Assembly: GCF_963664135.1 (NCBI RefSeq) | Contig: NZ_OY760905.1 | Coordinates: 558,001-622,000 of the forward strand | Origin: an uncultured Acetobacterium sp. | Lineage (GTDB): Bacteria; Bacillota; Clostridia; Eubacteriales; Eubacteriaceae | Direction: 5' to 3' | DNA length: 64,000 nucleotides | In this document: positions 16,011-23,511 of the stretch, one piece after another | How the letters are laid out: each line of letters starts with the position of its first letter | Position numbering within the stretch: the first letter of the stretch is position 1 | The notes under the pieces: model-generated | The model's database searches: none | What the model saw: the letters and a program-made list of their open reading frames with translations, nothing else | Told to the model about the DNA's origin: nothing | Position numbers and translations under genes: made by a program

Positions 16011-17003
16011 TTAATCAATCAGGTCATTCTGAAATCGTGACAGATGCTCATAGGGAAGAATCAGTCTGCCGCGGTAGAGACCACAGCCGTCGTTGATCAG
16101 CGAATTGTCCATGGCAGAAAACATATTGACGTCCAATTTTGATAATTCAAGCTGCTGCAAGGTGATAACTCTTTCATAGGCATCATCAAAATAAATATTT
16201 TCACCCTTGGGAATTGCCTCGCGTCTGGCTCTTTCACCTTCTTGTCGTTTTTCGTAACCTAAATGATTAGCCGGACCAATCTCAGCAAAATCGTCCATCT
16301 CTTTAGTCCGAAGTTGTACTTCCACATAACAACGGGCAATGTTATCATAAAATGTGATATGCAGTGACTGATAACCGGTCGACTCTGAATTTGCAATATA
16401 ATCCCGGTAGTATGGGCTTGCATTCTCTTTTAACAAAGACGATTTTTTCTGGCCCGTTAAAGAAGACAGTTCGGCGGTAAATCCCCGTTCCTCCATGAAA
16501 CCAGGCAACTGGTTAGCAACATCATAGAGATATTTTATTTCTTCATCGGCGCAAGTCTCCCCTGCTTTCAGATTACATTTTGGCAGAGAAATCACGATTC
16601 GATAGGCAATCAGATCCCGAAAACAATTTAACGCGTTTTTCAGTTCAGGAAGAGAAGGGTAATTGCCATGTTCAATATAATAATCATAAATATATTCCAC
16701 AATATATCCGTTAAATTTTGCTTCCGCGCGGATCAGCGATTTAATTCGTCCCTTAAACGTAAAGGCCAGAAAAGGATAATCATTGGCCATCAGTTTATAG
16801 AATTCACGAATCCGCTGGGATTGCGACGACAGGAAATCATTGTGCTGCAAAAGTTCCGCAATCTGAAGCAGAAAATTACAATGCAGAAGCTCAATCTGAT
16901 TGTCCGTTTCTTTCGCCGACTGTTTTAAATCATCAGAATAGCGCTGCAAAATCTTAAGCACGGTATCGCCTGAGTATAGGTAATCATTTAATGTTTTCAT
17001 CAT
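16011..17003 (-). CDS. Stand-alone RelA/SpoT-domain alarmone synthetase-like protein
   Basis: A 330-residue protein with a RelA/SpoT synthetase domain. Visible motifs are FKGRIKSLIRAEAKF (about 103-117), FRDLIAYRIV, GYQSLHITF, VEVQLRT and EIGPANHLGYEKR, which together cover the (p)ppGpp synthetase signature. There is no HD hydrolase, TGS or ACT domain. The N-terminal 100 residues are helical and of unknown role. It is larger than RelQ/RelP types, one of which is at 36690-37493. Placement in a decayed accessory region beside toxin-antitoxin and phage pieces raises the chance of a defence or toxic role. Activity is inferred from motifs. Confidence 0.75.
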   Translation of the reverse strand: MMKTLNDYLYSGDTVLKILQRYSDDLKQSAKETDNQIELLHCNFLLQIAELLQHNDFLSSQSQRIREFYKLMANDYPFLAFTFKGRIKSLIRAEAKFNGYIVEYIYDYYIEHGNYPSLPELKNALNCFRDLIAYRIVISLPKCNLKAGETCADEEIKYLYDVANQLPGFMEERGFTAELSSLTGQKKSSLLKENASPYYRDYIANSESTGYQSLHITFYDNIARCYVEVQLRTKEMDDFAEIGPANHLGYEKRQEGERARREAIPKGENIYFDDAYERVITLQQLELSKLDVNMFSAMDNSLINDGCGLYRGRLILPYEHLSRFQNDLID

Positions 17004-17080
17004 ATTTTTTGAATCTGTTTAATTTGTCCACAGATGTACTTTCCTTCCTAATTGTTGATAATGTATGATAAATTTTGCAA

Positions 17081-17109
17081 AAGTAACTATGCAATAGACA
17101 TAGTTACTT
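17081..17109. promoter_or_regulatory. Perfect 11 bp inverted repeat upstream of alarmone synthetase gene
   Basis: AAGTAACTATG and CATAGTTACTT flank a 7-base loop, about 80 bp upstream of the 17003 start. It could be an operator or an RNA hairpin in the leader. No regulator is linked to it. Confidence 0.4.
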
Positions 17110-17209
17110 AGTCGTATGGCTAAATAAAGTTATCGTAACCAATTATATCACGCCATCTGCCTTTTGTATTGGATAAATAATCCCTGCTGCCGCAGTTCTG
17201 TATCTGCTT

Positions 17210-18199
17210 TTATAGCTTTATTTGCGATCTGAAGTCATAGCTTTTGACAAACAGGTCAATGGCAGCTTTGGCAAACTCATTGGTTAAATCCGATGGCTTG
17301 GTTAGCTTCATTTGCCTGGTAAATCTGTGCAATTCTTTATTCCGGACATAGATAGCCACGGTTAAACAATAGCAGCCGGTTTCTCTCAAACGCATGGCCA
17401 CGCTCTCGGTCAGCATATAAATGATAATCTTTACGTCCTTCAGGTTCTTCAGATCCCTGGGAGTGGTGATACTGTTGCCAATACTTTTAAGAATCCGTTC
17501 ATTTCCGTTATATTGCGCATCAAAGGATTTTTACCGGGCTATCCGTCCAAACCATTGGCAAACCGCCATAAAACTGCCCCCATTTTACCAAATATGAGAA
17601 CCAGGAAGTCCAGGTTACTTTGTGCTAATTGACCAACGGTATAGATGCCATATTTTAATAATTTTTTCTTGGTGGATCGGCCAACATAAAGCATATCCTC
17701 AGCTGGCTGTTCCAAATCGATCTTCTTGTAATTATCCTTCGTGATTACGGTAATGGCGTTTGGTTTCTTGTAGTTCGAACCAAACTTGGCAAAGATCTTG
17801 TTCCAGGATACCCCACACTCCCAACTCATCCTGGATCTCCCGACTGATCTTCTGAGTGATTTCTTCGCCACTCCCATGGATTTTAACACTATTTGTGACG
17901 GAGATCCAACTTTCATCCAAACCGAACGGCTCCACCTGATCCGAGTATCGGTTGTATATTTTTCTGGACAGTTTTGAATAGCGCAAATAACGTTCATAGT
18001 TCGGTGGTACGATTACCAGATCCGGGCATTTAGACCGGGCTTGCCATAAAGCTTCTCCAGTTTTGACACCTGCTTTTTTGGCTTTCACATTCTTTGCCAG
18101 AATAATCCCATGGCGGTGTTGACCGCAGCCATGGTTGGAACGGATTTGAATCTTCTGTTCCAGAAAATCTTGTGTTACTGCCATAGTTTTTGTCCTCAT
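17210..18199 (-). pseudogene. Y-family DNA polymerase (UmuC/DinB-like), multiply frameshifted
   Basis: Three frames together resemble a Y-family polymerase. The first (18199 to about 17800) has RHGIILAKNVKAKKAGVKTG, LVIVPPNYERYLRYSK and the catalytic-type FGLDESWISVT. The second (to 17539) has FAKFGSNYKKPNAITVI and MLYVGRSTKKKL. The third (to 17210) has the little-finger region. The N-terminal segment that carries the first catalytic Asp is missing or scrambled. At least two frameshifts and the missing N terminus make this a genuine pseudogene, unlike the one-base cases nearby. Confidence 0.75.
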
Positions 18200-18284
18200 C
18201 TCTTAGATTTGTCTTCATTCTATCACGCCAGGGTAATGGCTTTAAATGGCGTAATAGCAGGGGTTTGGTTGTTATTTTTCTCGC

Positions 18285-18312
18285 AAAAAAAAGCCTCATT
18301 CGCATGAAGCTC
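18285..18312 (-). terminator. Intrinsic terminator of surface cluster
   Basis: On the minus strand AGCTTCAT-GCGA-ATGAGGCT is followed by eight T. It lies 25 bp after the stop of the 18337-18867 gene, closing the surface cluster. Confidence 0.75.
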
Positions 18313-18336
18313 TTGTTTACGGTTCTACAAAAATTC

Positions 18337-18867
18337 TTATTGTTTAAACAGCTTCGTGTTCATACCAACCGTTCCTCTGCTGGCATAAGTATCCGGTGCA
18401 TAACCAATCACAACTATTTTTACATTTGTTTCTGCTGCGGTCACATTCTTTAACAGTGTGATTGCTTGAATATATTCTCCCGGTTTTATGATGCCACTTT
18501 TTGCAAGCACCTTACCATTTTCATCCTGTAATTCGGTCATCATCCACAGATCATTTGATGCCGGATTGGTTAGATTAATATCGACGCTATTGTTTTTAAC
18601 AAACATTCTGCCACAAAGCTTAATTTCAAACCCTTGTTCCACATTCACTGTGGTGTAACCTAAATCAATATCCGGTGTGGGTTCTCCGACTTGTGCTGAT
18701 GGATCAAACTCAGGAGGTATAAATTGGGGTGTCGTATTCAATCGCTGAAAGACTAAAATCCCAGTCAATATCAAGGCAATGAGGATGATCACAATGAGTG
18801 ACATGTACAAAAACATGGTTTTTCTGGACACTTTTGAAGATTGCGGGATCTTTCTGTTGGTATTCAT
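18337..18867 (-). CDS. Single-pass membrane protein with extracellular beta-type domain
   Basis: A 176-residue protein. A basic N terminus (residues 1-17) precedes one membrane helix (about 18-40, MFLYMSLIVIILIALILTG), then a proline-rich linker and a beta-type outer domain. That domain has LTNPASNDLWMMTELQDENG, SGIIKPGEYI and a closing IGYAPDTYASRGTVG. The pattern is shared with the C-terminal domain of the GLUG protein at 19816-21321 (KNPGDSTKNIVIELQL, GAIPPGYALDEIKL). I know no function for it. It is the last gene of the riboswitch-headed cluster, but a hairpin terminator lies just upstream, so its level may differ from the others. Confidence 0.65.
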   Translation of the reverse strand: MNTNRKIPQSSKVSRKTMFLYMSLIVIILIALILTGILVFQRLNTTPQFIPPEFDPSAQVGEPTPDIDLGYTTVNVEQGFEIKLCGRMFVKNNSVDINLTNPASNDLWMMTELQDENGKVLAKSGIIKPGEYIQAITLLKNVTAAETNVKIVVIGYAPDTYASRGTVGMNTKLFKQ

Positions 18868-18904
18868 CGTCTTCTTCCTTTCAGCTTTTGCACTTTTTTT
18901 ATAT

Positions 18905-18930
18905 AAAAAGGGCAGATGTCTGCCCTTTTT
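18905..18930. terminator. Intrinsic terminator or attenuator inside surface cluster
   Basis: AAAAAGGGCAGA-TG-TCTGCCCTTTTT lies 24 bp after the 18954-19778 stop and 38 bp before the next start. It would reduce read-through into the last gene of the cluster. Confidence 0.8.
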
Positions 18931-18953
18931 CTGAAACTAGCTTACTTTTTTAA

Positions 18954-19778
18954 TTATACTATGGTAACAGTAACTAAGATAGTTCTGTCAGCTGCATCTG
19001 TCTTTGTATTTGATGGGGTGTTATCATTGGTGACGGTAAATTTACCAACCCACGTGCCAGTTGTTGCATCAATCGGTGTGTAAACACCATTTGCCATGGT
19101 AACCGTATAACCCGATGCAACTGCAGCATCTGCTAGTGCAGTCATAGCTGTTTCTACCGGTACTTCTGTATTTGCTGATGCCGATACTGCTGCTACTGTT
19201 GAGTCTAAAATCTTGGCAAGCTCAGTTGTTGAACTGGTAGCTGAAGTCGTCAGTGACACTGTAATTGCACCCACTTTTCCTGCCGTAGTATTTGCTGCCG
19301 GTACCCCTTGTAAATTCAGGTAAGTTTCCTCAACCGGAGCCGTCCCACCTGCTGCGCAAAGATCCAATGCCATCGTCCCGGTTAGATCACCATTCAAATT
19401 ACCTGTTACTTTTGTAAATGTCCCTGTCGTCGATCCACCTTTAGCGGAATCTTTCGTATAAGCAAAAGCAGCATTGATTGGCTGGCTTGAGTCATTGGTA
19501 ATTGCTATCTGATCTTTTGTTCCATCAAAATCTGCTCCACTCCATCCAGCCCCGCCCCATGCGTGAGTATCTGGATCCCATGTCCCAAAGGCATAATTGA
19601 AAGCCATCGAACCCCATGCAACGGTAGCACTGTAAGCATCCGTTTGTGAGGTTGTGCCGGTAACATCATGACCCGTTCCGCCTGAAATATCTCCAGGATC
19701 TAACGGTGCCGCAAAAGCAGGTGTAACTATCAAGGCCATAATTGCCATGGTTCCAATCATTGTACTAAGCTTTTTCAT
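18954..19778 (-). CDS. Secreted surface protein with shared GTWxP/YLNLQG domain
   Basis: A 274-residue protein. It has a signal peptide (MKKLSTMIGTMAIMALIVTP, cleavage near AFA-AP), then a Thr/Ala/Gly-rich beta-type sequence typical of secreted proteins. Residues about 45-170 share a domain with the C terminus of the 21362 protein: WGSMAFNYAFGTWDP, HAWGGAGW, DQIAITNDSSQPINAAFAY, GTFT, GNLNG and TYLNLQG. No LPXTG or other anchor is seen at the C terminus. The start was chosen at the ATG after AAAGGAG; an upstream in-frame start lies within that site. The role is unknown, perhaps a surface layer or fibre subunit. c-di-GMP control via the riboswitch is inferred from position. Confidence 0.7.
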   Translation of the reverse strand: MKKLSTMIGTMAIMALIVTPAFAAPLDPGDISGGTGHDVTGTTSQTDAYSATVAWGSMAFNYAFGTWDPDTHAWGGAGWSGADFDGTKDQIAITNDSSQPINAAFAYTKDSAKGGSTTGTFTKVTGNLNGDLTGTMALDLCAAGGTAPVEETYLNLQGVPAANTTAGKVGAITVSLTTSATSSTTELAKILDSTVAAVSASANTEVPVETAMTALADAAVASGYTVTMANGVYTPIDATTGTWVGKFTVTNDNTPSNTKTDAADRTILVTVTIV

Positions 19779-19815
19779 TTTGTTTTCTCCTTTCATAGAT
19801 ATATGTTTCTGTCCT

Positions 19816-21321
19816 CTACTCTGATATGATTAACTTCACCGGCATCTGAGTATTCAGCATTGCCTGTTCGTTGGTCGTTATATCATAAAAAACAAGATAG
19901 ATAACGGCGTTATATTCACCTCTTTTCAGTATTGTTCCATCCTGTAATAATTGCAGTTTTATTTCATCAAGTGCATATCCCGGTGGGATCGCACCGGATC
20001 TTCCAATCACCTGTCGTGTTGTATCTGGCGAATATCCGGGTTGCGCTTCAATTCTTGCCTGTTCCACTGGTGTTCTGCCGGTTAAACCTAATGTTTTTAT
20101 CATTTCTGCATCGGTTAACTGGAGCTCAATGACAATATTTTTGGTTGAATCCCCAGGATTTTTAAATGAAAAGACGCCTCCGGATGCTGCATTTTGAAAT
20201 ATAATCTCTTTTGCAAATTCAAACGATACCGAGTTCCCCTCGCTGGGCTCTATTTTTTCATCTGGAATAACCGTCACACTATCGTCGATGGGGATTGCCG
20301 GATAGGTAGGCGTCTTATCCTTGTAAAACCAAGCAAAAACGCCTATCATCACTGCGGCGAATACACCTGCACCTATAAGCCACGGCAGCAATACTTTCCC
20401 GCTATTTTTTATCTTTCCAAAAACAACACAATGCAGAATTTCACCATTGTTTTTTCCCACTAAACCACCGGCAAATTGGCTGCTGGTTATTTCGCAGCTT
20501 GCAAAACAGCAGTTTATATAGCTGCCTTCATTAACACCGGCCAACCCACCTGAATATTTACTTTTTTTTACAACCCCTTCAATCCCTAAATTAACGATGA
20601 TCGCTTCTTTGATTACTCCAAAGAATCCTGCATATTCCAGATCTTTGTCATTGACCATGAGATTCAATATGCCGTATCCACCACCATCAAAGGTGCCACT
20701 AAATGGATTGTTTTCATCAATGCCGATCGGCGTCCATTTTTTGTTTTTAAGGTCAATGTCATTGACAAGCAAATACCGCGCCTTTGCGAAAATTTTATCG
20801 CCTTCATTAATTTTTACAGCAATTTTATAAATCTGTTCCGCCGTTGATAATTCAATAACATCGTTTGCCGACGGTAGTTCGCAGTAAAATTTTTCACTGA
20901 TAAATGTAGGCAGAAAAGGTTCATTCGAGTTTGTAATATTACTATCTGTACTTTTTTTATTTATAGTCGTAATTTTCCATACATTTTCAAAATCCCAGTC
21001 GAACTGCCTTTGAAATGCTTCAAAAGACATGTCTTTTTCCAGCTTACCTAAATCGATGTCCAGCAGCTTTTCTGAATTTGCTTTACTTTTATTAAAAAAG
21101 CAATTAACGACAGATCCTGAATTTTTGGCTCTAAATCCGCCGGTGACTTTTGCCTTTTTGACCCGTCCAGTGCTATAAGAATTTTTTAATTCTCCTTTGT
21201 TATTGCCGCAAAAGCCTGCTGTGGTTCCTTTTCCCAAAACCGTCATATTAGCATAACTGTCTGCGATCATGCCACTGTTCAAAGCGACAAAGCCACCACA
21301 AACTGCATTATTATTAACCAT
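19816..21321 (-). CDS. GLUG-repeat protein with central membrane helix
   Basis: A 501-residue protein. The first 300 residues hold GLUG-type repeats (GGFVALNSGMIADSY, GGLAGVNEGSYINCCF, GGLVGKNNGEILHC) around an ELSTAEQIYKIA segment and FSGTFDGGGYGI. A membrane helix follows at about 311-333 (PWLIGAGVFAAVMIGVFAWF). The C-terminal domain resembles the outer domain of the 18337-18867 protein. There is no signal peptide, so with the simplest topology the GLUG part would be inside the cell. GLUG repeats are normally found outside, so either an export route is unseen or the 5' end has been lost. The start has AAGGA 6 bases upstream. Confidence 0.65.
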   Translation of the reverse strand: MVNNNAVCGGFVALNSGMIADSYANMTVLGKGTTAGFCGNNKGELKNSYSTGRVKKAKVTGGFRAKNSGSVVNCFFNKSKANSEKLLDIDLGKLEKDMSFEAFQRQFDWDFENVWKITTINKKSTDSNITNSNEPFLPTFISEKFYCELPSANDVIELSTAEQIYKIAVKINEGDKIFAKARYLLVNDIDLKNKKWTPIGIDENNPFSGTFDGGGYGILNLMVNDKDLEYAGFFGVIKEAIIVNLGIEGVVKKSKYSGGLAGVNEGSYINCCFASCEITSSQFAGGLVGKNNGEILHCVVFGKIKNSGKVLLPWLIGAGVFAAVMIGVFAWFYKDKTPTYPAIPIDDSVTVIPDEKIEPSEGNSVSFEFAKEIIFQNAASGGVFSFKNPGDSTKNIVIELQLTDAEMIKTLGLTGRTPVEQARIEAQPGYSPDTTRQVIGRSGAIPPGYALDEIKLQLLQDGTILKRGEYNAVIYLVFYDITTNEQAMLNTQMPVKLIISE

Positions 21322-21361
21322 CACTATTCCTTCTTTCTAAACATTTGTTTCAGGTTAGAAT

Positions 21362-22759
21362 CTAGGGTAATACTGAGTTTAACTGAATATTAATCGACCC
21401 GAATTTCGTTGGGGTCGAACCAATTTGAGTGGGTTGCCCCTGGAGATTCAGATAGGTATTCGCCGTTGATGCAGGACCTAAATGCATTGTTCCTGTTTGA
21501 ATACCATTTAAATTGCCTGATTTTTGTGTAAATGTCCCTGTAATGTTGCCGCCATCAGGTGAAAACACCATATATGCAAAGGTCACATCAACGGGTTGAG
21601 CCGATTCATTCGTTACTTTTATTTGATCATTACTTCCATTAAAGCCAGCCGCATTCCATCCTCCGCCAACCCAGGAGTGAGCATTCGGATTCCATGTTCC
21701 CAAATCATAGTTAAATGTCATCGCACCCAAATCGACAGTCACTTTAAAAGTGTCACCTGCTCCGTCAAGAGTGATCGGGTCACTCGTAACCGGAACTATC
21801 TGGTTTATATTTGATGTCACCGTATTTGGTTTAGTTGTCAGTACGGCATTAGGGGTATCAGATAATATGTTTTCTTGTGGAGCAGCGACAAGATCCCCAG
21901 TCTGAGGGACTAATTCAATGATATCATGGAAATCGGTCTCTTGAGGGCTAGTGACATCCGACGCACCGGTCTTCGGTGTTTCTTCAATGATGTCAGAGGG
22001 ATTGTATACTTGTGGAGTCTCCATATTTTCGCCATTTTCTGGTACAATTTCAATCGTGTCCACTTGTGTATTATTTAAGGTAACGCCACCTGTGATGGCC
22101 AATAAGCGACCCTGCACGGTAACATCTGTTTCTGAAAAAATGGATGTGTCTGCAAAAATATTCCCTTTGAAGTCAGTCTTTTCTCCCAACGTTACATTGT
22201 TTGCAACCTGCCAAAAGACTCGACTGAATTGTGCTCCGTTAATAAGTTCGATCCGGCTGCCTTTTTCGGTGATCAGAGTTGAATTTACCTGAAAAATAAA
22301 GACAGCGTTGATATCACCCTGAGCATCAAGTTTAAGAGTTCCTGTGATGGTTGCCGGTAAGTTTAATGAGTAAACTCCTGGTGAGAGTGTTTGTCCGCCC
22401 AAATTAGTGGTAATCGCTTTAGCATTATCGCTATCCTTAATATTGTTATAAGCCATCATTAAATCATTTTGAACGAGCTTAGCATTGTCGTCATTTGCAT
22501 GTGTCATACCAGCGGTCAATTGATCCGTCGTTAACCCGGTGATGAGCATTCCCGGTGAAGTCCCAATATCACCATTTATTTTTGTGTCAGTTCCGGTATT
22601 GGCAATTTCCGTACCGGCAAAAACTGCATAACTGAGGCCAGCACCCAGGTCCACTATCGGTTCTAGTTCTGCCGCTCTGGCAGATGACGTTAACATCGGT
22701 GACAGCAACAATATGAGAACAACCGTAAACGTTTTCATTTTAAATGATGATTTCACCAT
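21362..22759 (-). CDS. Secreted DUF3494 (ice-binding-like) surface protein
   Basis: A roughly 465-residue protein. A signal peptide (TFTVVLILLLSPMLTSSARA) is followed by a DUF3494-type domain at about residues 35-240: DLGAGLSYAVFAGTEIANTG, GDIGTSPG, SPGVYSL, VFIFQVNSTL and RVFWQVANNVTLG. DUF3494 proteins include ice-binding proteins and many bacterial adhesin-like surface proteins. A Pro/Thr linker with repeated DIIE/PQTG units leads to the same GTWNP/YLNLQG domain as in the 18954 protein. It is the first gene after the c-di-GMP riboswitch. The exact start is uncertain (GTG 22768, ATG 22759 or ATG 22738). It probably acts in adhesion. Confidence 0.75.
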   Translation of the reverse strand: MVKSSFKMKTFTVVLILLLSPMLTSSARAAELEPIVDLGAGLSYAVFAGTEIANTGTDTKINGDIGTSPGMLITGLTTDQLTAGMTHANDDNAKLVQNDLMMAYNNIKDSDNAKAITTNLGGQTLSPGVYSLNLPATITGTLKLDAQGDINAVFIFQVNSTLITEKGSRIELINGAQFSRVFWQVANNVTLGEKTDFKGNIFADTSIFSETDVTVQGRLLAITGGVTLNNTQVDTIEIVPENGENMETPQVYNPSDIIEETPKTGASDVTSPQETDFHDIIELVPQTGDLVAAPQENILSDTPNAVLTTKPNTVTSNINQIVPVTSDPITLDGAGDTFKVTVDLGAMTFNYDLGTWNPNAHSWVGGGWNAAGFNGSNDQIKVTNESAQPVDVTFAYMVFSPDGGNITGTFTQKSGNLNGIQTGTMHLGPASTANTYLNLQGQPTQIGSTPTKFGSINIQLNSVLP

Positions 22760-22780
22760 CTTAATCACTCATTTCTATAT

Positions 22781-22797
22781 CTTTGGATAAGTTTGCC
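22781..22797 (-). repeat. Partial copy of riboswitch 5' segment
   Basis: This 17-base segment (minus strand GGCAAACTTATCCAAAG) matches 16 of 17 bases of the riboswitch start at 23023-23039. It lies just before the first surface gene and after the terminator. It may be a leftover of a duplication or an alternative pairing partner. Confidence 0.6.
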
Positions 22798-22911
22798 AAA
22801 TATTTAATTTAACGATATAAATTTATTATGAAGTGCTTTTCAAACGCCTTTGTATGGCTTTAAATAAAGCCTTATATTTTTTGTAGCTAAAGTTAACATA
22901 ATAAATTTTAT

Positions 22912-22937
22912 AAAAAAAACAACGTAATTAAACGTTG
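22912..22937 (-). terminator. Riboswitch expression-platform terminator
   Basis: On the minus strand CAACGT-TTAATT-ACGTTG is followed by eight T, about 31 bases after the riboswitch aptamer. This arrangement fits transcription control of the surface cluster. It is about 150 bases upstream of the first gene. Confidence 0.8.
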
Positions 22938-22968
22938 CATAATGCATAAATTATTGAAATATTAATAT

Positions 22969-23040
22969 GCAACTGGCTGTCTGGAAAAATATTACTCAGA
23001 CCCTATAGCTTTGCGTCCTTACCTTTCGATAAGTTTGCCC
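22969..23040 (-). promoter_or_regulatory. Cyclic di-GMP-I (GEMM) riboswitch aptamer
   Basis: On the minus strand the element begins GGGCAAACTTATCGAAAGG, continues with the hallmark GGACGCAAAGCTA and AGGGTCT, and ends with GACAGCCAGTTGC. The P1b stem CTTATC/GGTAAG closes a GAAA tetraloop. These match the conserved core of the GEMM-I class, including the GACGCAAAGC region and the late GCC segment. It is followed by an intrinsic terminator and then the surface-protein cluster. The aptamer class is firm. Whether c-di-GMP switches expression on or off cannot be read by eye. Confidence 0.93.
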
Positions 23041-23511
23041 TTTATTCATTAACACCATATCACACAATTTTATATTTGTCAAGATCATTAAATATTTTTC
23101 TAATCCAGTATTTTTTTATGAATAATAAATTTCATCGTTTTTATCCCGTGTTTTAATTTTTGACTTCAAGCATCTATTTTATTCTAATTTCCATTAAAAA
23201 AAGAGCTTACTGTACGATAACAGCATTTCTATGAATGTATTTTTGAAGCTTATGAAATGATTCTCATTCCAAATGAATCTCTCCCTTTTAGTGATGGCAT
23301 CGTACGATTACTAAATAAAAGATCCAACTGGATTAAATAACTATACTAATCTATTAACTTAATAAAAAGACCGCCCTCCTACGCCAATAGGAGAACGGCT
23401 TTAAATATACCGGGAAGAAAACCACAGTATATCTACTCATATATATTATACTATTCTTCTCAGGCTTTTACAACACCCGGGCATTTTTATGCCCTGAATC
23501 TGGAGGGAAAA
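23041..23511. other. AT-rich gap upstream of riboswitch and recombinase
   Basis: No gene is seen. A hairpin at 23371-23398 (CCG-CTCCTA arms with CGCCAA loop) has a T run on the minus strand and may be a terminator. A GAAATGATTCTCATTC segment near 23256-23271 vaguely resembles a Fur box but has no target gene beside it. The riboswitch promoter should lie just above 23040. Confidence 0.4.

Noticed and set aside
23256-23275. Fur box in the gap left of the recombinase
   Set aside because: The match is partial and no iron-related gene is adjacent.
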